DNA of 61,179 nt from Halopolyspora algeriensis (GCF_003337235.1 NZ_QPJC01000017.1:1-61179), one strand, 5' to 3'; shown: positions 26,256 to 35,579, counted from the first letter of the stretch. A program made the numbers and translations. The notes: a model not told the origin generated them from the letters alone.

Positions 26256-26316
26256 AACACGTTGCTCTTGTGGTGTTCCTCGGGGGCATCGTCCTTCGAG
26301 AAAGTGAAGAGGGGCC

Positions 26317-26826
26317 ATGCGCATCGTTCGAGATATTTTCCTGGTCGTTGTGGGCATCGTGTTGTTTCTGTCCAACATATTCCTTGTCTTTCCTTTCTTC
26401 GGGATGAGCACGCTCGGTTCCGAGGTCACGGCGCGCGGTGTCGCCGTCGCGAAGCAGTGTCGCTTCTCGGGGCCGGTCACGGAAACCAGGTCGCCGGAAC
26501 GGGAATTCATGACCGGCTGGTGGTGGATCTGTGATGCGCGGGTGCGCTGGGACGACGGCCGAGTGGAGATGCGGGAGATCGTGTACTCGCAGCTCACCGA
26601 TGCCGATATCGGTCGCGAAGTCGAGGTGGTCGCGCGGGAGGAGATCGCCTCGCGTGCCGGTGCGACTCGTTCCGTGGTCTATCGGGCCGATTTCGAGCCG
26701 AAGCCGGTCTGGGCCGGTGTGGCGATGGTGGTCGTGAGCGTGGTGGGCCTCTTCGTCGGTTTTCCGGGTGCATATCGGCTGGTGCGCCGGATACAGGGGA
26801 AAAGTCCGGAATTGCCGAAAACGTAG
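26317..26826 (+). CDS. Two-helix membrane protein of unknown function
   Basis: 169 residues: helix about 5-28 (IFLVVVGIVLFLSNIFLVFPFF), an external domain of about 100 residues with CRFSGPVTETRSPER and WWWICDARVRWDDGRVE (two cysteines), and a second helix about 136-157 (AGVAMVVVSVVGLFVGFPG) with a basic tail. It resembles small actinobacterial membrane proteins such as DUF6346, but I am not sure of the family. GAGGGG precedes ATG 26317. It follows the T7SS remnant by 61 bp and may once have been its partner. Confidence 0.65.
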   Translation: MRIVRDIFLVVVGIVLFLSNIFLVFPFFGMSTLGSEVTARGVAVAKQCRFSGPVTETRSPEREFMTGWWWICDARVRWDDGRVEMREIVYSQLTDADIGREVEVVAREEIASRAGATRSVVYRADFEPKPVWAGVAMVVVSVVGLFVGFPGAYRLVRRIQGKSPELPKT

Positions 26827-26879
26827 TGTTCGCTGCGGTCCTACGGTCGGCCACGCGTCGCCCGCGCCGTATGGCACGG

Positions 26880-26885
26880 CAGAAT
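26880..26885 (+). promoter_or_regulatory. -10 box of leaderless wbbL promoter
   Basis: CAGAAT, 6 nt before GTG 26892; this favours that start over ATG 26871. Confidence 0.4.
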
Positions 26886-26891
26886 GACACC

Positions 26892-27767
26892 GTGACCGAC
26901 TCGCGCAGCTACGGCGACGAACTCGCCGTCGTCACCGTGACCTATTCGCCCGGGCGCACCCTGGAGCGGTTCCTGGACACGTTGCCCAAGGCCACCGACC
27001 GGCGGGTCCGGGTCGTCCTCGCCGACAACGGGTCCACCGACGGCGCACCCGAACGCGCGGCCGAACGGCCGGATGTCGACCTCGTGCCGATGGGCGCCAA
27101 CCTCGGCTACGGCGCGGCGGCCAACCGGGGGATGGCCGAACTGGGCGAGGAGTACGGGTGGGTCGTCGTGGTCAACCCGGATGTGGAATGGGGCGCGGGC
27201 TGTCTGGACGAGCTGCTGGCCGCCGCCGCGCGCTGGCCCCGCGGAGGTTCCTTCGGGCCGCTCATCAGGGAACCGGACGGCAGCATCTACCCCTCGGCCC
27301 GGCTGCGGCCCTCGCTCGGCCGTGGCGCGGGACATGCGCTGCTGTGCAAGGTCTGGCCGTCCAACCCGTTCAGCCGCGCCTACCGGCAGTCGGAAGCGGC
27401 TCTCGCCGAGCGCACCGCAGGATGGTTGTCCGGTTCGTGCCTGTTGGTGCGGCGCGAGGCCATGGATTCCGTCACCGGGTTCGATCCCCGGTATTTCATG
27501 TACTTCGAGGATGTGGACCTGGGGGATCGTCTGGCTCGTGCGGGGTGGCTCAACGTCTACGTTCCCTCCGCCGAGATCGTGCACATCGGCGGGCATTCGA
27601 CGTCCCGGGTCTCGGCCCGGATGCTGGCCGAGCATCACCGCAGCGCCTACCGATACCTCGCCGACCGGTACCGGGGCATGGTGTGGACGCCGCTGCGCCT
27701 GGTGCTGCGCGCGGCACTGGAGATGCGTGCGCGCATCGCCGTGCGCCTGAGCCATCGCGAGCGGTGA
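26892..27767 (+). CDS. wbbL: Rhamnosyltransferase, GT2 family (WbbL)
   Basis: A 291-residue GT-A glycosyltransferase: VVTVTYSPGRTLERFLDTLP at the N terminus, VVLADNGSTDGAP, VVVNPDVEWGAGCLDEL (metal-binding region), GSCLLVRREAMDSVTGFDPRYFMYFEDVDLGDRLARAGW (acceptor site, split over several motifs). It should transfer rhamnose from dTDP-L-rhamnose to the GlcNAc-PP-lipid that begins the arabinogalactan linker. The gene is placed next to rmlB/rmlD and the mannose genes, as in mycobacteria. The start is GTG 26892 by the CAGAAT box; ATG 26871 would add 7 residues. Confidence 0.88.
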   Translation: MTDSRSYGDELAVVTVTYSPGRTLERFLDTLPKATDRRVRVVLADNGSTDGAPERAAERPDVDLVPMGANLGYGAAANRGMAELGEEYGWVVVVNPDVEWGAGCLDELLAAAARWPRGGSFGPLIREPDGSIYPSARLRPSLGRGAGHALLCKVWPSNPFSRAYRQSEAALAERTAGWLSGSCLLVRREAMDSVTGFDPRYFMYFEDVDLGDRLARAGWLNVYVPSAEIVHIGGHSTSRVSARMLAEHHRSAYRYLADRYRGMVWTPLRLVLRAALEMRARIAVRLSHRER

Positions 27768-27786
27768 ATCCGGCAGTGGGTGGATC

Positions 27787-28374
27787 TCACCTCGGCGAAG
27801 CCGGGTACTGCCGTGCTGTCGGTGAATCCGAGGGGGCGGGTTCCCGGGAGGTGCCTTGAGACCCGTACGGGTTCGGTGGCGCGTTCTCGTACCCGGGCGA
27901 CTGCGGGGACTGTGCCTGCGGCGACTCGGTCCAACCGTGCTGAAGCTGCCCGTACCGGGGCGAGTCGTACCGGAGCTCCCCGGATGGGGGCCTGCCGTAC
28001 CGGGGGAGTTGCCCGTGCTGGGGAGGCGGGTCGTGCGGATGCCCGTGTTCCGACCGCTCGGACATCCCCCGGCCGTGCCGAGCATCGATGTGGGGAGCGC
28101 CGTGCTGAACCCGGTCGTGGTCCTCGGAGGGCCATTCGGTGCCCGGCGGCTCGGCACTCGGGGAACCGGTCTGCGGGGACGGTTCCTGCGGCGAGGAGTG
28201 AGGCAGGACCACCGTGGAGTCCGGATCGCGGTCGGCCTCGTCGATGAGCTCACGCGGAATGCGTACCGTACTCGACGCATCCATCGGCGAGGTCGCGCTG
28301 TCCGGTGTGACGACGAACGCACCACGCGCCCTCGCATGGGCGAGTGTGTCGTCGGCTCGGTTGCGCGGGTCCAT
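27787..28374 (-). CDS. Low-complexity hypothetical protein
   Basis: 195 residues. The first 50 residues look ordered (RADDTLAHARARGAFVVTPD, then TVRIPRELIDEAD). The remainder is rich in Pro, Ser, His, Gln and Tyr-Gly repeats (HGQLPRYGRPPSGELRY), probably disordered. ATG 28374 has GAGAGGG six bases upstream, which favours translation from there. No family is recognised. It is convergent with wbbL (19 bp) and divergent from the guanylyltransferase gene. Confidence 0.6.
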   Translation of the reverse strand: MDPRNRADDTLAHARARGAFVVTPDSATSPMDASSTVRIPRELIDEADRDPDSTVVLPHSSPQEPSPQTGSPSAEPPGTEWPSEDHDRVQHGAPHIDARHGRGMSERSEHGHPHDPPPQHGQLPRYGRPPSGELRYDSPRYGQLQHGWTESPQAQSPQSPGYENAPPNPYGSQGTSREPAPSDSPTARQYPASPR

Positions 28375-28582
28375 GAGATGCCCTCTCAATACTTCGCCGG
28401 TCGGCGTGTGTGGCCGCAGCGCGGCATCGGCCTTTCCGGCATGGTCGCCGGGTTCGTGGGCGGCTCCGTACCGGGGCCATCATGGCAGGGGGCCCGGTCC
28501 ACGATGACGCTGCTCCTGCCAGAGTATTCCTCATGGGTTCACTCGTCAGGGGCTTCGACCGGGGAAGGAGGAGAGACGGAAC

Positions 28583-29692
28583 ATGTCGGCTGGTCCGACC
28601 GGTCCGGATGAGTCCGCCGCTCTGCACGGGGTAGAGGCCGTGGTGCTCGTGGGGGGACTGGGTACGCGGCTGCGCCCGCTCACGCTCTCGGCGCCGAAGC
28701 CGATGTTGCCCACGGCGGGCGTCCCCTTCCTCACCCACCTGCTCTCGCGTATCCGCGCGGCGGGGATCACCCATGTCGTGCTGGGAACCTCCTACCGGTC
28801 CGAGGTGTTCGCCGAGCACTTCGGTGACGGCTCGGCACTGGGACTGGAACTGGAGTACGTCGTCGAACAGGAGCCGCTGGACACCGCGGGTGCCATCCGC
28901 AACGTGGCCGGCAGGTTGCGCGAACAGGACATCGTGGTGTGCAACGGCGACATCCTCTCCGGCGTGGATCTGCCCGGCCTGGTGCGCACCCACCGGGACC
29001 ACTCCGCCGACGCGACGCTGCACCTGGTCAAGGTCGACGACCCGCGCCGATTCGGCTGCGTGCCCACCGACTCCGACGGCCGTGTGACGGCGTTCCTGGA
29101 GAAGACCGACGATCCGCCGGTCGACCAGATCAACGCGGGCTGCTACGTCTTCCGGCGCCCGGTGATCGAGGCGATCCCCGCGGACCGTCCCGTGTCGGTG
29201 GAGCGTGAGACGTTCCCCGGCCTGCTGGACTCCGGCGCCCGGCTGCAGGGACACGTCGACGCCGCGTACTGGCTGGATCTGGGAACACCGGCGGCTTTCG
29301 TGCGTGGCTCGGCGGACCTGGTCCGCGGTGTGGTGCCCTCGGAAGCGTTGCCCGCAGGCGGGAGCGAGGCGCTCGTGCTCGACGGGGCGCACGTGGCGCA
29401 GGGCGCCGCGGTCACCGCAGGCAGCACCGTGGGGCCGGGCTGCGCGGTCGAGCAGGGTGCCGAGGTCACGGGATCGGTGCTGTTCGCCCACGCCCACGTG
29501 GAAGCCGGTGCCGTGGTGGAGCGCAGCGTGATCGGTGCCGGTGCCCGCGTCGGTGCGGGAGCCGTGGTGCGCGGCGGCGTCATCGGTGACGGAGCGGTGG
29601 TCGGCGGTGGCTGCGAGCTCCTCGACGGTGCCCGGGTGTGGCCCGGTGTGGAGTTGCCCGCAGGGGGTGTCCGGTTTTCCCATGATTGCTGA
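28583..29692 (+). CDS. Mannose-1-phosphate guanylyltransferase-like nucleotidyltransferase
   Basis: 369 residues. An N-terminal NTP-transferase domain (VLVGGLGTRLRPLTLS, PKPMLP, VCNGDILSG, INAGCYVFRRPVI) is followed by a C-terminal left-handed beta-helix with hexapeptide repeats (GAHVAQGAAVTAGSTVG and similar). The M. tuberculosis counterpart makes GDP-mannose from mannose-1-phosphate and GTP; the sequence alone could also fit another NDP-sugar. AAGGAGGAG precedes the start. It supplies the same pathway as manA and manB further on. Confidence 0.85.
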   Translation: MSAGPTGPDESAALHGVEAVVLVGGLGTRLRPLTLSAPKPMLPTAGVPFLTHLLSRIRAAGITHVVLGTSYRSEVFAEHFGDGSALGLELEYVVEQEPLDTAGAIRNVAGRLREQDIVVCNGDILSGVDLPGLVRTHRDHSADATLHLVKVDDPRRFGCVPTDSDGRVTAFLEKTDDPPVDQINAGCYVFRRPVIEAIPADRPVSVERETFPGLLDSGARLQGHVDAAYWLDLGTPAAFVRGSADLVRGVVPSEALPAGGSEALVLDGAHVAQGAAVTAGSTVGPGCAVEQGAEVTGSVLFAHAHVEAGAVVERSVIGAGARVGAGAVVRGGVIGDGAVVGGGCELLDGARVWPGVELPAGGVRFSHDC

Positions 29693-29701
29693 TCCGCGGC
29701 G

Positions 29702-30613
29702 ATGAACGAGCCCGCTGTCCGGACCTGGCGGCCGGAATCCGCTCTCGCCCTGGCCGCCGTGCTGGATCCGCTGCGCCGCGGCACGGGCGATCCGGCGCTG
29801 CGGGGCGATGCCTCGGGTGCTTTCTGGCGGGCGGCCACGACGGTGGACGGCCCGGTGACGGTGCGATTGACCGGGCAGGATTCCGGGGTGCGCGCTGCCG
29901 CGTGGGGACCCGGCGCTGCTGCCGCGCTGGCGAGCGTGCCCGGCCTGCTCGGGGCCTGTGACGACGACACCGGTTTCGTCGCGAGGCACGATGTCGTCGC
30001 GCGGGCACAGCGCGGCGCACGCGGGCTTCGGCTGTGTTCGACGGGCCGGGTGTGGGACGTGCTGATGGCGGCCGTGCTGGAGCAGAAGGTCACCACCCGT
30101 GAGGCATGGCGCTCCTGGCGCGAGCTGTGCACACGGTTCGGCACTCCGGCGCCCGGGCCGGCACCCGAGGGGATGCACGTGCCGCCGGATCCTCGGCAGG
30201 TCCGTGCCATCCGGGACTGGGAGTGGCACCGCGCCGGGGTCGACGGTGCCCGTCGTCGCACGTTGATCGCCTCCGCGCAGCTTGCCCGGCGGCTGGAGCG
30301 CGCCGTCGAACTCGGCGGTACCGAGGGGCGGCGCCTGCTGCAGCACGTGCCGGGAGTCGGGCCGTGGACGGCGGCGGAGGTCGCGCAGCGGGCGTGGGGT
30401 GATCCCGACGCGGTCAGCGTCGGCGACTTCCACCTGCCGAAGATCGTGGGTACCGCTCTGGTGGGGCGGCCGCTCGACGACGAGGGCATGCTCGCAGCGC
30501 TCGCCCCGTACGCGGGGCATCGCCACCGTGTCGTGCGCTACCTGCTGGCGGCGGGAGTCTCCCGGCCTCGTACCGGGCCTCGGATGCCCGCCCGCGACTA
30601 CCGCGGGATGTGA
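29702..30613 (+). CDS. HhH-GPD DNA glycosylase (3-methyladenine type)
   Basis: A 303-residue base-excision repair glycosylase. The helix-hairpin-helix motif LLQHVPGVGPWTAAEVAQ is followed by DAVSVGDFHLPK, whose aspartate is the catalytic residue. The N-terminal region (AVLDPLRRGTGDPA) is the AlkA-like extension. It removes alkylated bases such as 3-methyladenine. There is no Cys cluster, so no iron-sulfur centre. It begins 9 bp after the guanylyltransferase stop, probably the same transcript. Confidence 0.85.
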   Translation: MNEPAVRTWRPESALALAAVLDPLRRGTGDPALRGDASGAFWRAATTVDGPVTVRLTGQDSGVRAAAWGPGAAAALASVPGLLGACDDDTGFVARHDVVARAQRGARGLRLCSTGRVWDVLMAAVLEQKVTTREAWRSWRELCTRFGTPAPGPAPEGMHVPPDPRQVRAIRDWEWHRAGVDGARRRTLIASAQLARRLERAVELGGTEGRRLLQHVPGVGPWTAAEVAQRAWGDPDAVSVGDFHLPKIVGTALVGRPLDDEGMLAALAPYAGHRHRVVRYLLAAGVSRPRTGPRMPARDYRGM

Positions 30614-30627
30614 GAGGCGGTGCCACC

Positions 30628-30650
30628 TGCAGAAGATTGCATCTTCTGCA
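30628..30650. promoter_or_regulatory. VapB operator: TGCAGAAGAT inverted repeat
   Basis: Perfect 10-bp arms TGCAGAAGAT/ATCTTCTGCA with a 3-nt spacer, ending 10 bp before the TACTCT -10 box of the antitoxin gene. This is the typical position for autoregulation by a ribbon-helix-helix antitoxin or the toxin-antitoxin complex. Confidence 0.7.
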
Positions 30651-30659
30651 AAATGCAGA

Positions 30660-30665
30660 TACTCT
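30660..30665 (+). promoter_or_regulatory. -10 box of leaderless antitoxin promoter
   Basis: TACTCT, 6 nt before the ATG of the antitoxin gene and just beyond the inverted repeat. Confidence 0.5.
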
Positions 30666-30671
30666 GACTGC

Positions 30672-30929
30672 ATGGCAGTGATGACTATTCGCAATGTGCC
30701 GGACGAGGTGCGCGAATTACTCGCTCGTGCTGCGAAGCGGAACGGGCAGTCTCTCCAGAACTACCTGCTGTCGATGCTGGAGCGAGAGGCCCGGTTCTCA
30801 CGGAATGCCGAACTTGCGGAGATGGAGCCGGTCGGCGGCGGCTTGCTCAGTATGGACGAGATCGTCGAAGCAGTTCGTTCCGCTCGTGGTGAAGCACCGG
30901 GATCAGGTGGTCAAGCGGGTGTCGCGTGA
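30672..30929 (+). CDS. vapB: Ribbon-helix-helix antitoxin (VapB/FitA-like)
   Basis: 85 residues. The N terminus MAVMTIRNVPDEVRELL and RNGQSLQNYLLSMLE form the ribbon-helix-helix DNA-binding fold; the C-terminal part (GGLLSMDEIVEAVRSAR) should wrap the toxin. It begins six bases after its -10 box, with a perfect inverted repeat just upstream for autoregulation. It overlaps the PIN toxin start by 4 bp (GTGA). Confidence 0.85.
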   Translation: MAVMTIRNVPDEVRELLARAAKRNGQSLQNYLLSMLEREARFSRNAELAEMEPVGGGLLSMDEIVEAVRSARGEAPGSGGQAGVA

Positions 30930-31324
30930 TCGTCGTCGACACTTCGACTCTCGTTGCTTTCTACTTGGGAGCGAACCACAGCGGCCCCAAAGTGCGGAAG
31001 GCACTGGGCTGCGACACCCATTGGGCAGCACCCGTACACCAGCCGGCCGAAATGCTCAATGTGCTCCGCGGGCTGGTGCTCGGGCGCAGGATCAGCAAGG
31101 AGGACGCCGCCGGTGTACTCGACAGATGGTCCAGCACCTACATCGAAAAGCTGCCGTTCAGCTCGGCTGTGATAGAGCGTGTTTGGGAGCTGCGAAACAA
31201 TGTCTCGGCCTACGACGCGGCCTATGTGGCGGTGGCCGAAATGCATGAGCTTGCTCTCGTGACAGGCGACGGTCGCCTGGCAAACGCACCGGGCATCCGG
31301 TGCGAGCTGCGGCTGGTTCGGTGA
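30926..31324 (+). CDS. vapC: PIN-domain toxin (VapC-like)
   Basis: A 132-residue PIN ribonuclease: MIVVDTSTLVAFYL supplies the first catalytic aspartate, AEMLNVLRGLVLG the acidic helix residue, and SAYDAAYVAVAE plus LVTGDGRL the later acidic residues. VapC toxins cut tRNA or rRNA in a Mg-dependent manner. The GTG start overlaps the antitoxin stop. It lies between the DNA glycosylase and the Nudix gene, a typical chromosomal solitary module. Confidence 0.87.
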   Translation: MIVVDTSTLVAFYLGANHSGPKVRKALGCDTHWAAPVHQPAEMLNVLRGLVLGRRISKEDAAGVLDRWSSTYIEKLPFSSAVIERVWELRNNVSAYDAAYVAVAEMHELALVTGDGRLANAPGIRCELRLVR

Positions 31325-31335
31325 TTTCTCCGAAT

Positions 31336-31878
31336 TCACCTTGCCAGCCGTGCCCGGGCGGCGGCCATGAGCGGGCCCAGGTCCGAGCCGTCCGGCAGGG
31401 ATTCCAGGGGCCACCAGCGCAGGTCCAGTGACTCCTCGCTGCGGACCGGCTGAGCTCCCGCCGGTGCGTGCACGAGGAACCGAACGTCGAAGTGCCGGGT
31501 CGGCTTGCCGAGCGAGCACGTGATCGGATGCACGTCCAGGTGTACCGGCACCGGATCCACGATCAGACCCTCCATACCGGACTCCTCGGTGGCTTCCCGC
31601 AACGCCGCGCCCGCCAGGGTGGTGTCGGTGGATTCGCAGTGCCCGCCGAGTTGCAGCCATCGCCCCACCCGCGGATGCAGGGTGAGCATCGCGTGTTCAC
31701 CCGCCGCGTCGACCAGCACGGCCGAGGACGTCACATGCCCGGGCTCGCACGCGCGCAGGCACGCATCCGCCCGCGCGTCGAGCAGCGCCAGGAAGGCATG
31801 CCGCAGCGCATCCTGCTGCGGTTCCCGTGGTGTCCATGTGTCGAGAGTGTGCCGGGCATCGGTGTGCGGCCCGCTCAC
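31336..31878 (-). CDS. Nudix hydrolase
   Basis: 180 residues. The Nudix-like box is [20 protein letters not shown] followed by EESGM, one residue longer and with Asp for the first Glu compared with the strict consensus, so substrate binding may be altered. It begins GTG 31878, overlapping the fbiB stop by 4 bp, so it is the third gene of the fbiA-fbiB unit. It may clean up a nucleotide linked to F420 or be unrelated; substrate unknown. Confidence 0.8.
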   Translation of the reverse strand: MSGPHTDARHTLDTWTPREPQQDALRHAFLALLDARADACLRACEPGHVTSSAVLVDAAGEHAMLTLHPRVGRWLQLGGHCESTDTTLAGAALREATEESGMEGLIVDPVPVHLDVHPITCSLGKPTRHFDVRFLVHAPAGAQPVRSEESLDLRWWPLESLPDGSDLGPLMAAARARLAR

Positions 31879-33218
31879 AACTCCACCAGTCCGTCGTCGA
31901 GGTCCCGGGGCGGCCGGGGACCGGTGTCCTTCTCGGTCGGATGCCCGGCAGCGACCGCACCCAGCGGTTCCCACGATTCCGGCAGATCCAGTGTCGCGCG
32001 CACGACCTCCGGGCAGAACAGCGTGGACGACACCCAGCAGGAGCCGAGTTCCTCGGCGGCCAGCGAGACCAGCAGGCCCTGCACCGCCGCGCCCCCCGCG
32101 ACGGTGAACATCGACCGTTCCGCGTCGCTGCGACGTTCGTCCGGATACTCGTGCGAGCCGTCCCGCACCAGGAACGGCACGATCACCTCCGGTGCCGCGT
32201 ACAGCAGGTCCCCGCGCCCGACACGGCGCTGCGCCCGTTCCTCCGACATCCCGTCGGCCCGCAGATCCTCCAGCCACGCCGTGCGCATCGCATCCAGCAG
32301 TTTCCTGCGCAACGGCCGGTCACGCAGCCACACGAAGCGCACCGGCCGAGTGTGGTGCGGTGCCGGGGCCGTCAGCGCGGCACCGACCGCGCGGCGCAGA
32401 GTCCCGGGATCCACCGGCTCGTCGGTGAAGGACCGCACCGAGCGGCGCATCAGCACCGCCTCGCGGCGTCCCTGCGCCAGTGCCTCGGCCGTACCGAGAT
32501 GGAAGAGGTCGTCATCGACCGTCCGCACGAGGTCGCGCGCGCAGGACCCGTCGTCCTCGCTCGTGAAGCCCCGGACGACTCCGACCGGAATGCTGCCGAG
32601 CTTGCCCTTGACCAGATCGGCCGCACCGGCGATCTCGTCGCCAACGGCGACCTCGGTGACCGCGAGTTCGTTGCCCTGGGCATCGAGATCGCCCGCATAG
32701 CGGTGGATCACTTCGAGCCCGCTGGAACCGATCGCGACGTCGGTCTGGCCCATCCGCCAGGCCCGGCCCATCGTGTCGGTCACCATGACCGCCACCTCGA
32801 CCCCGAGGTGCTGCCGTAGCCCGTCACGCAGGCGCCGGGCCGAGGCATCGGGATCCTCGGGCAGCAGCGCGATCCGGTCCTGGGCGACGTTGGAGGCGTC
32901 CACGCCCGAGGCCGCCTGCACGATCCCCAGCTTGTTCTGCGTGATCAGTGTCCGTCCGCGCTGGGCGAGGACGTGCGTGGCCTCCGACAGGACGTACTCG
33001 CGGCGCAGCGCGTCGCGTTGTTCCGGATCCAGTGGTGCCCGGATCACCCGGCCTTCCACTTTGGACACCACTTTGCTCGTGACCACCACGATGTCGCCGT
33101 CGGCGAGCCAGGGCGCGGCAGCGGCGATCGAGGCGGCGAGATCATCACCGTGCTCGAACTCCGGAAGGCCGGGTACGGCGAACAGGTGCATTCCACTCGT
33201 GGCGGCGTGGTCGCTCAT
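31875..33218 (-). CDS. fbiB: Coenzyme F420:L-glutamate ligase, bifunctional
   Basis: 447 residues, nearly the length of mycobacterial FbiB. The N domain (1-245, CofE-like) has [43 protein letters not shown] and [14 protein letters not shown]. The C domain (about 255-447) is a nitroreductase-like FMN fold ([34 protein letters not shown]). It adds glutamates to F420 and reduces dehydro-F420. The ATG overlaps the fbiA stop by 4 bp. Confidence 0.93.
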   Translation of the reverse strand: MSDHAATSGMHLFAVPGLPEFEHGDDLAASIAAAAPWLADGDIVVVTSKVVSKVEGRVIRAPLDPEQRDALRREYVLSEATHVLAQRGRTLITQNKLGIVQAASGVDASNVAQDRIALLPEDPDASARRLRDGLRQHLGVEVAVMVTDTMGRAWRMGQTDVAIGSSGLEVIHRYAGDLDAQGNELAVTEVAVGDEIAGAADLVKGKLGSIPVGVVRGFTSEDDGSCARDLVRTVDDDLFHLGTAEALAQGRREAVLMRRSVRSFTDEPVDPGTLRRAVGAALTAPAPHHTRPVRFVWLRDRPLRRKLLDAMRTAWLEDLRADGMSEERAQRRVGRGDLLYAAPEVIVPFLVRDGSHEYPDERRSDAERSMFTVAGGAAVQGLLVSLAAEELGSCWVSSTLFCPEVVRATLDLPESWEPLGAVAAGHPTEKDTGPRPPRDLDDGLVEL

Positions 33219-34219
33219 CGTGCCCCTTCCGGCGCAGGCAGCCCGGCGATCTCGAAGGCCACGCGGACCATCTCGGCGGTGGCTTCCACATCGGACATCA
33301 GCAGCGGTACCTGGCGGACCGCGACACCGGGGACGTCGACGTTGTCGCCGCGATGGACCAACCAGGCATCGAGGATGCCGCCCGTGGCGCGCGCGCCGTA
33401 GTGCCTGCCGACCGCCTCGGCCGTGCTCTCCACCCCGATCGCGCTCAGACAGGCATCGGCCATGCCCCGCAACGGGCGCCCGCCGATGATCGGTGACAGC
33501 CCGACCACCGGTGCCGTTGCCGCGTGCAGAGCCGTGTCGAAACCCGGTACCGCCAGCAGAGTACCGATGCTGACCACGGGATTGGAGGGGGCGACGAGGA
33601 CGACGTCGGCCTGTTCCAGCGCCTCGGCCACACCGGGGGCGAGCTGCGCCTCGTCGGCGCCGACCGGCACGATCGTCTGTGCCTTCGGTTCGGCGCGGTG
33701 GCGCACCCACCACTCCTGGAAGTGCACCGCGCGGGGACCCTGCCCCTGCGGGTCCTCGATGGCGACGTGGGTCTCCACGCGGTCGTCGGTCACCGGCAGC
33801 AGCCGCACCCCCGGGCGCCACCGGTCGCACAACGCCTCGGTGATCGCCGACAGCGGGTAGCCCGCCCGCAGCATCCGCGAACGCACCAGGTGGGTGGCGA
33901 TGTCGCGGTCACCGAGGCCGAACCAGCTCGGTTCGGCACCGTAGGCGGCCAGTTCGGTCGACACCGACCAGGTCTCCTCGGTACGTCCCCACCCCTTGTC
34001 GGAGTCGATGCCGCCGCCCAGGGTGTACATGCACGTGTCCAGGTCCGGGCACACGCGCAGACCGTGCATCCACGCGTCGTCACCGACGTTGACCACAGCC
34101 GTGACCTCGTGTGGTGACGGCTGTTCCGGCTCGCCCACCGGGGGCATCCCCAACGCGTGCTTGACGCCCAGCAGGAAGCGCGCCCCGCCGAATCCGCCGA
34201 CCAATACTGCGACCTTCAC
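33215..34219 (-). CDS. fbiA: 2-phospho-L-lactate (phosphoenolpyruvyl) transferase
   Basis: 334 residues. FbiA joins the phospho-lactyl or enolpyruvyl-GMP unit to Fo to make F420-0 or dehydro-F420-0. The N terminus [19 protein letters not shown] and LTDDRVET-like segments, [18 protein letters not shown] and [14 protein letters not shown] are CofD signatures. GTG 34219 has GGGAGG nine bases upstream; ATG 34228 would abut the ribosome site, so it is rejected. Leads the fbiA-fbiB-Nudix unit. Confidence 0.92.
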   Translation of the reverse strand: MKVAVLVGGFGGARFLLGVKHALGMPPVGEPEQPSPHEVTAVVNVGDDAWMHGLRVCPDLDTCMYTLGGGIDSDKGWGRTEETWSVSTELAAYGAEPSWFGLGDRDIATHLVRSRMLRAGYPLSAITEALCDRWRPGVRLLPVTDDRVETHVAIEDPQGQGPRAVHFQEWWVRHRAEPKAQTIVPVGADEAQLAPGVAEALEQADVVLVAPSNPVVSIGTLLAVPGFDTALHAATAPVVGLSPIIGGRPLRGMADACLSAIGVESTAEAVGRHYGARATGGILDAWLVHRGDNVDVPGVAVRQVPLLMSDVEATAEMVRVAFEIAGLPAPEGAR

Positions 34220-34334
34220 ATCCGGCATCCTCCCACGGCCGGTGATGGGCACCGTCGCGAACCTCGCCCCGGCTGTGCAGCGGCCCACAGGCGCGGGCGG
34301 GTGCCCGGCTTGCGAGCGAAAGCGGCGCACCGGC

Positions 34335-35084
34335 TCATTGCCAGAAGCGGAACAGGGAGTCCCCGATGAGGGCATGAAGGCGATCGCCGCCGACCAGGTC
34401 GAAGAACCAGAAGGCGAACGAGAAGAACGCGACTCCGGCGCCGGGAATGCCGATGATGACGGCGATGATGACCAGGGGAGCCCACGGCCGCGCCTTCTCC
34501 CCGAACCGGCGTGCCGGGCCCGACAGCCACGGCTCGATCGCACCGTAGCCGTCCAGGCCCGGAATCGGCAGGATGTTCAGCACGAATCCGATGACCTGGA
34601 GAAAGGCCAGGTACGACAGTCCGGCGGCGAGGCCGATCGGCATGCTGAACGTGGCGACGGCGGCGGTCAGCCCCACCCCGAGAAGCAGGTTCATCAGCGG
34701 CCCCGCCAGCGACACCGTCGACTCGATCCGCCGCCCCCGCAGCGCGGAGTGATTGATCCACACCGCGCCGCCCGGCAGCGGGATTCCGCCGATGGCCACG
34801 AACAGCAGCGGCAGGACGATGCTCAGGACCGGGTCGGTGTAGCGCCGCGGGTCCAGGGTCAGATAGCCCTTCGCGCGGACCTCGCGGTCGCCACCGCGAA
34901 ACGCCGTGATCGCGTGACCGAATTCGTGCAGGCACAGCGAACTCGCCCACCCGCCGAGCACGATCAGCACGACGCCCGCGATGCGCGCGACGGAGTTGTC
35001 CAGGGTCGCCAGGAAACCGCCCGCGACGGTCGTGCCGAGCAGGGCCAGGAAAATCGGGCTGACTCGCATTGCGGTGTTGTTCAC
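34335..35084 (-). CDS. Site-2-protease-family (M50) membrane peptidase
   Basis: 249 residues with about five or six membrane helices. HEFGH in SLCLHEFGHAITAF supplies the zinc histidines and catalytic glutamate; NILPIPGLDGYG in a later helix supplies the third zinc ligand. Such proteases cut within membranes, often releasing anti-sigma factors, but no PDZ domain or partner is near. GTG 35084 has AGGGAG nine bases upstream; ATG 35069 is an alternative. It is divergent from whiB2 across about 500 bp. Confidence 0.85.
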   Translation of the reverse strand: MNNTAMRVSPIFLALLGTTVAGGFLATLDNSVARIAGVVLIVLGGWASSLCLHEFGHAITAFRGGDREVRAKGYLTLDPRRYTDPVLSIVLPLLFVAIGGIPLPGGAVWINHSALRGRRIESTVSLAGPLMNLLLGVGLTAAVATFSMPIGLAAGLSYLAFLQVIGFVLNILPIPGLDGYGAIEPWLSGPARRFGEKARPWAPLVIIAVIIGIPGAGVAFFSFAFWFFDLVGGDRLHALIGDSLFRFWQ

Positions 35085-35162
35085 CCCACCAGTCTCCCTG
35101 CGTCGTTCAGCAGGCAGGGAAACGCATCAGGTGGTATCCCTAGATCAAGGATCATGCAGGCG

Positions 35163-35210
35163 CAGCGGACGGAGTACCCATGCTCGTCGAGGGAGTCTCT
35201 CCGTCCGCTG
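35163..35210. repeat. 12-bp inverted repeat upstream of whiB2
   Basis: CAGCGGACGGAG and its exact complement CTCCGTCCGCTG, separated by 24 nt, inside the 495-bp gap between the M50 protease and whiB2. No gene is seen in this gap. Possible roles are terminator, regulator site or leader hairpin. Confidence 0.5.
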
Positions 35211-35272
35211 AACGGACCAGGGGCGTGCGCTCCATGGCGGAGTGGCGCTGTCCCCCTACGGACTGTTTTTGC

Positions 35273-35301
35273 TTGACCGCAAGGAGCTACACGGGTGTAA
35301 T
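35273..35301 (+). promoter_or_regulatory. Sigma-A-like whiB2 promoter with repeated box
   Basis: TTGACC - 17 nt - TGTAAT, the best vegetative-type match in the window, about 280 bp before whiB2. The motif GGTGTAATCACGAC is repeated imperfectly as GGTGTCATTCTTCG 16 bp further on, a possible regulator site. The remaining sequence to 35579 shows no gene. Confidence 0.6.
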
Positions 35302-35579
35302 CACGACGGTGTCATTCTTCGCTGAAACGGCTGGCGTGTGAGGGAGCACGCAGCGATCAGCTTGCTGGCTGGCAAGCCGTGTGGTGAATCGGCCGGGTAT
35401 TGGGAGCCCCTGCCGGTGAACTCATCGGCAGGGGCTCACCGGGAATTCGCGAGTGGGTCCGGCGGCGGAGAGGAGTCGGTCTCCGCCGAATGTGAGATCG
35501 ATAGGAGTGCTGATCGAGTGAGTCCCGAATGCCCTGGGGAGGGTTCGCGGGACCGGGATCGATCGGGGGAGGAACACAC

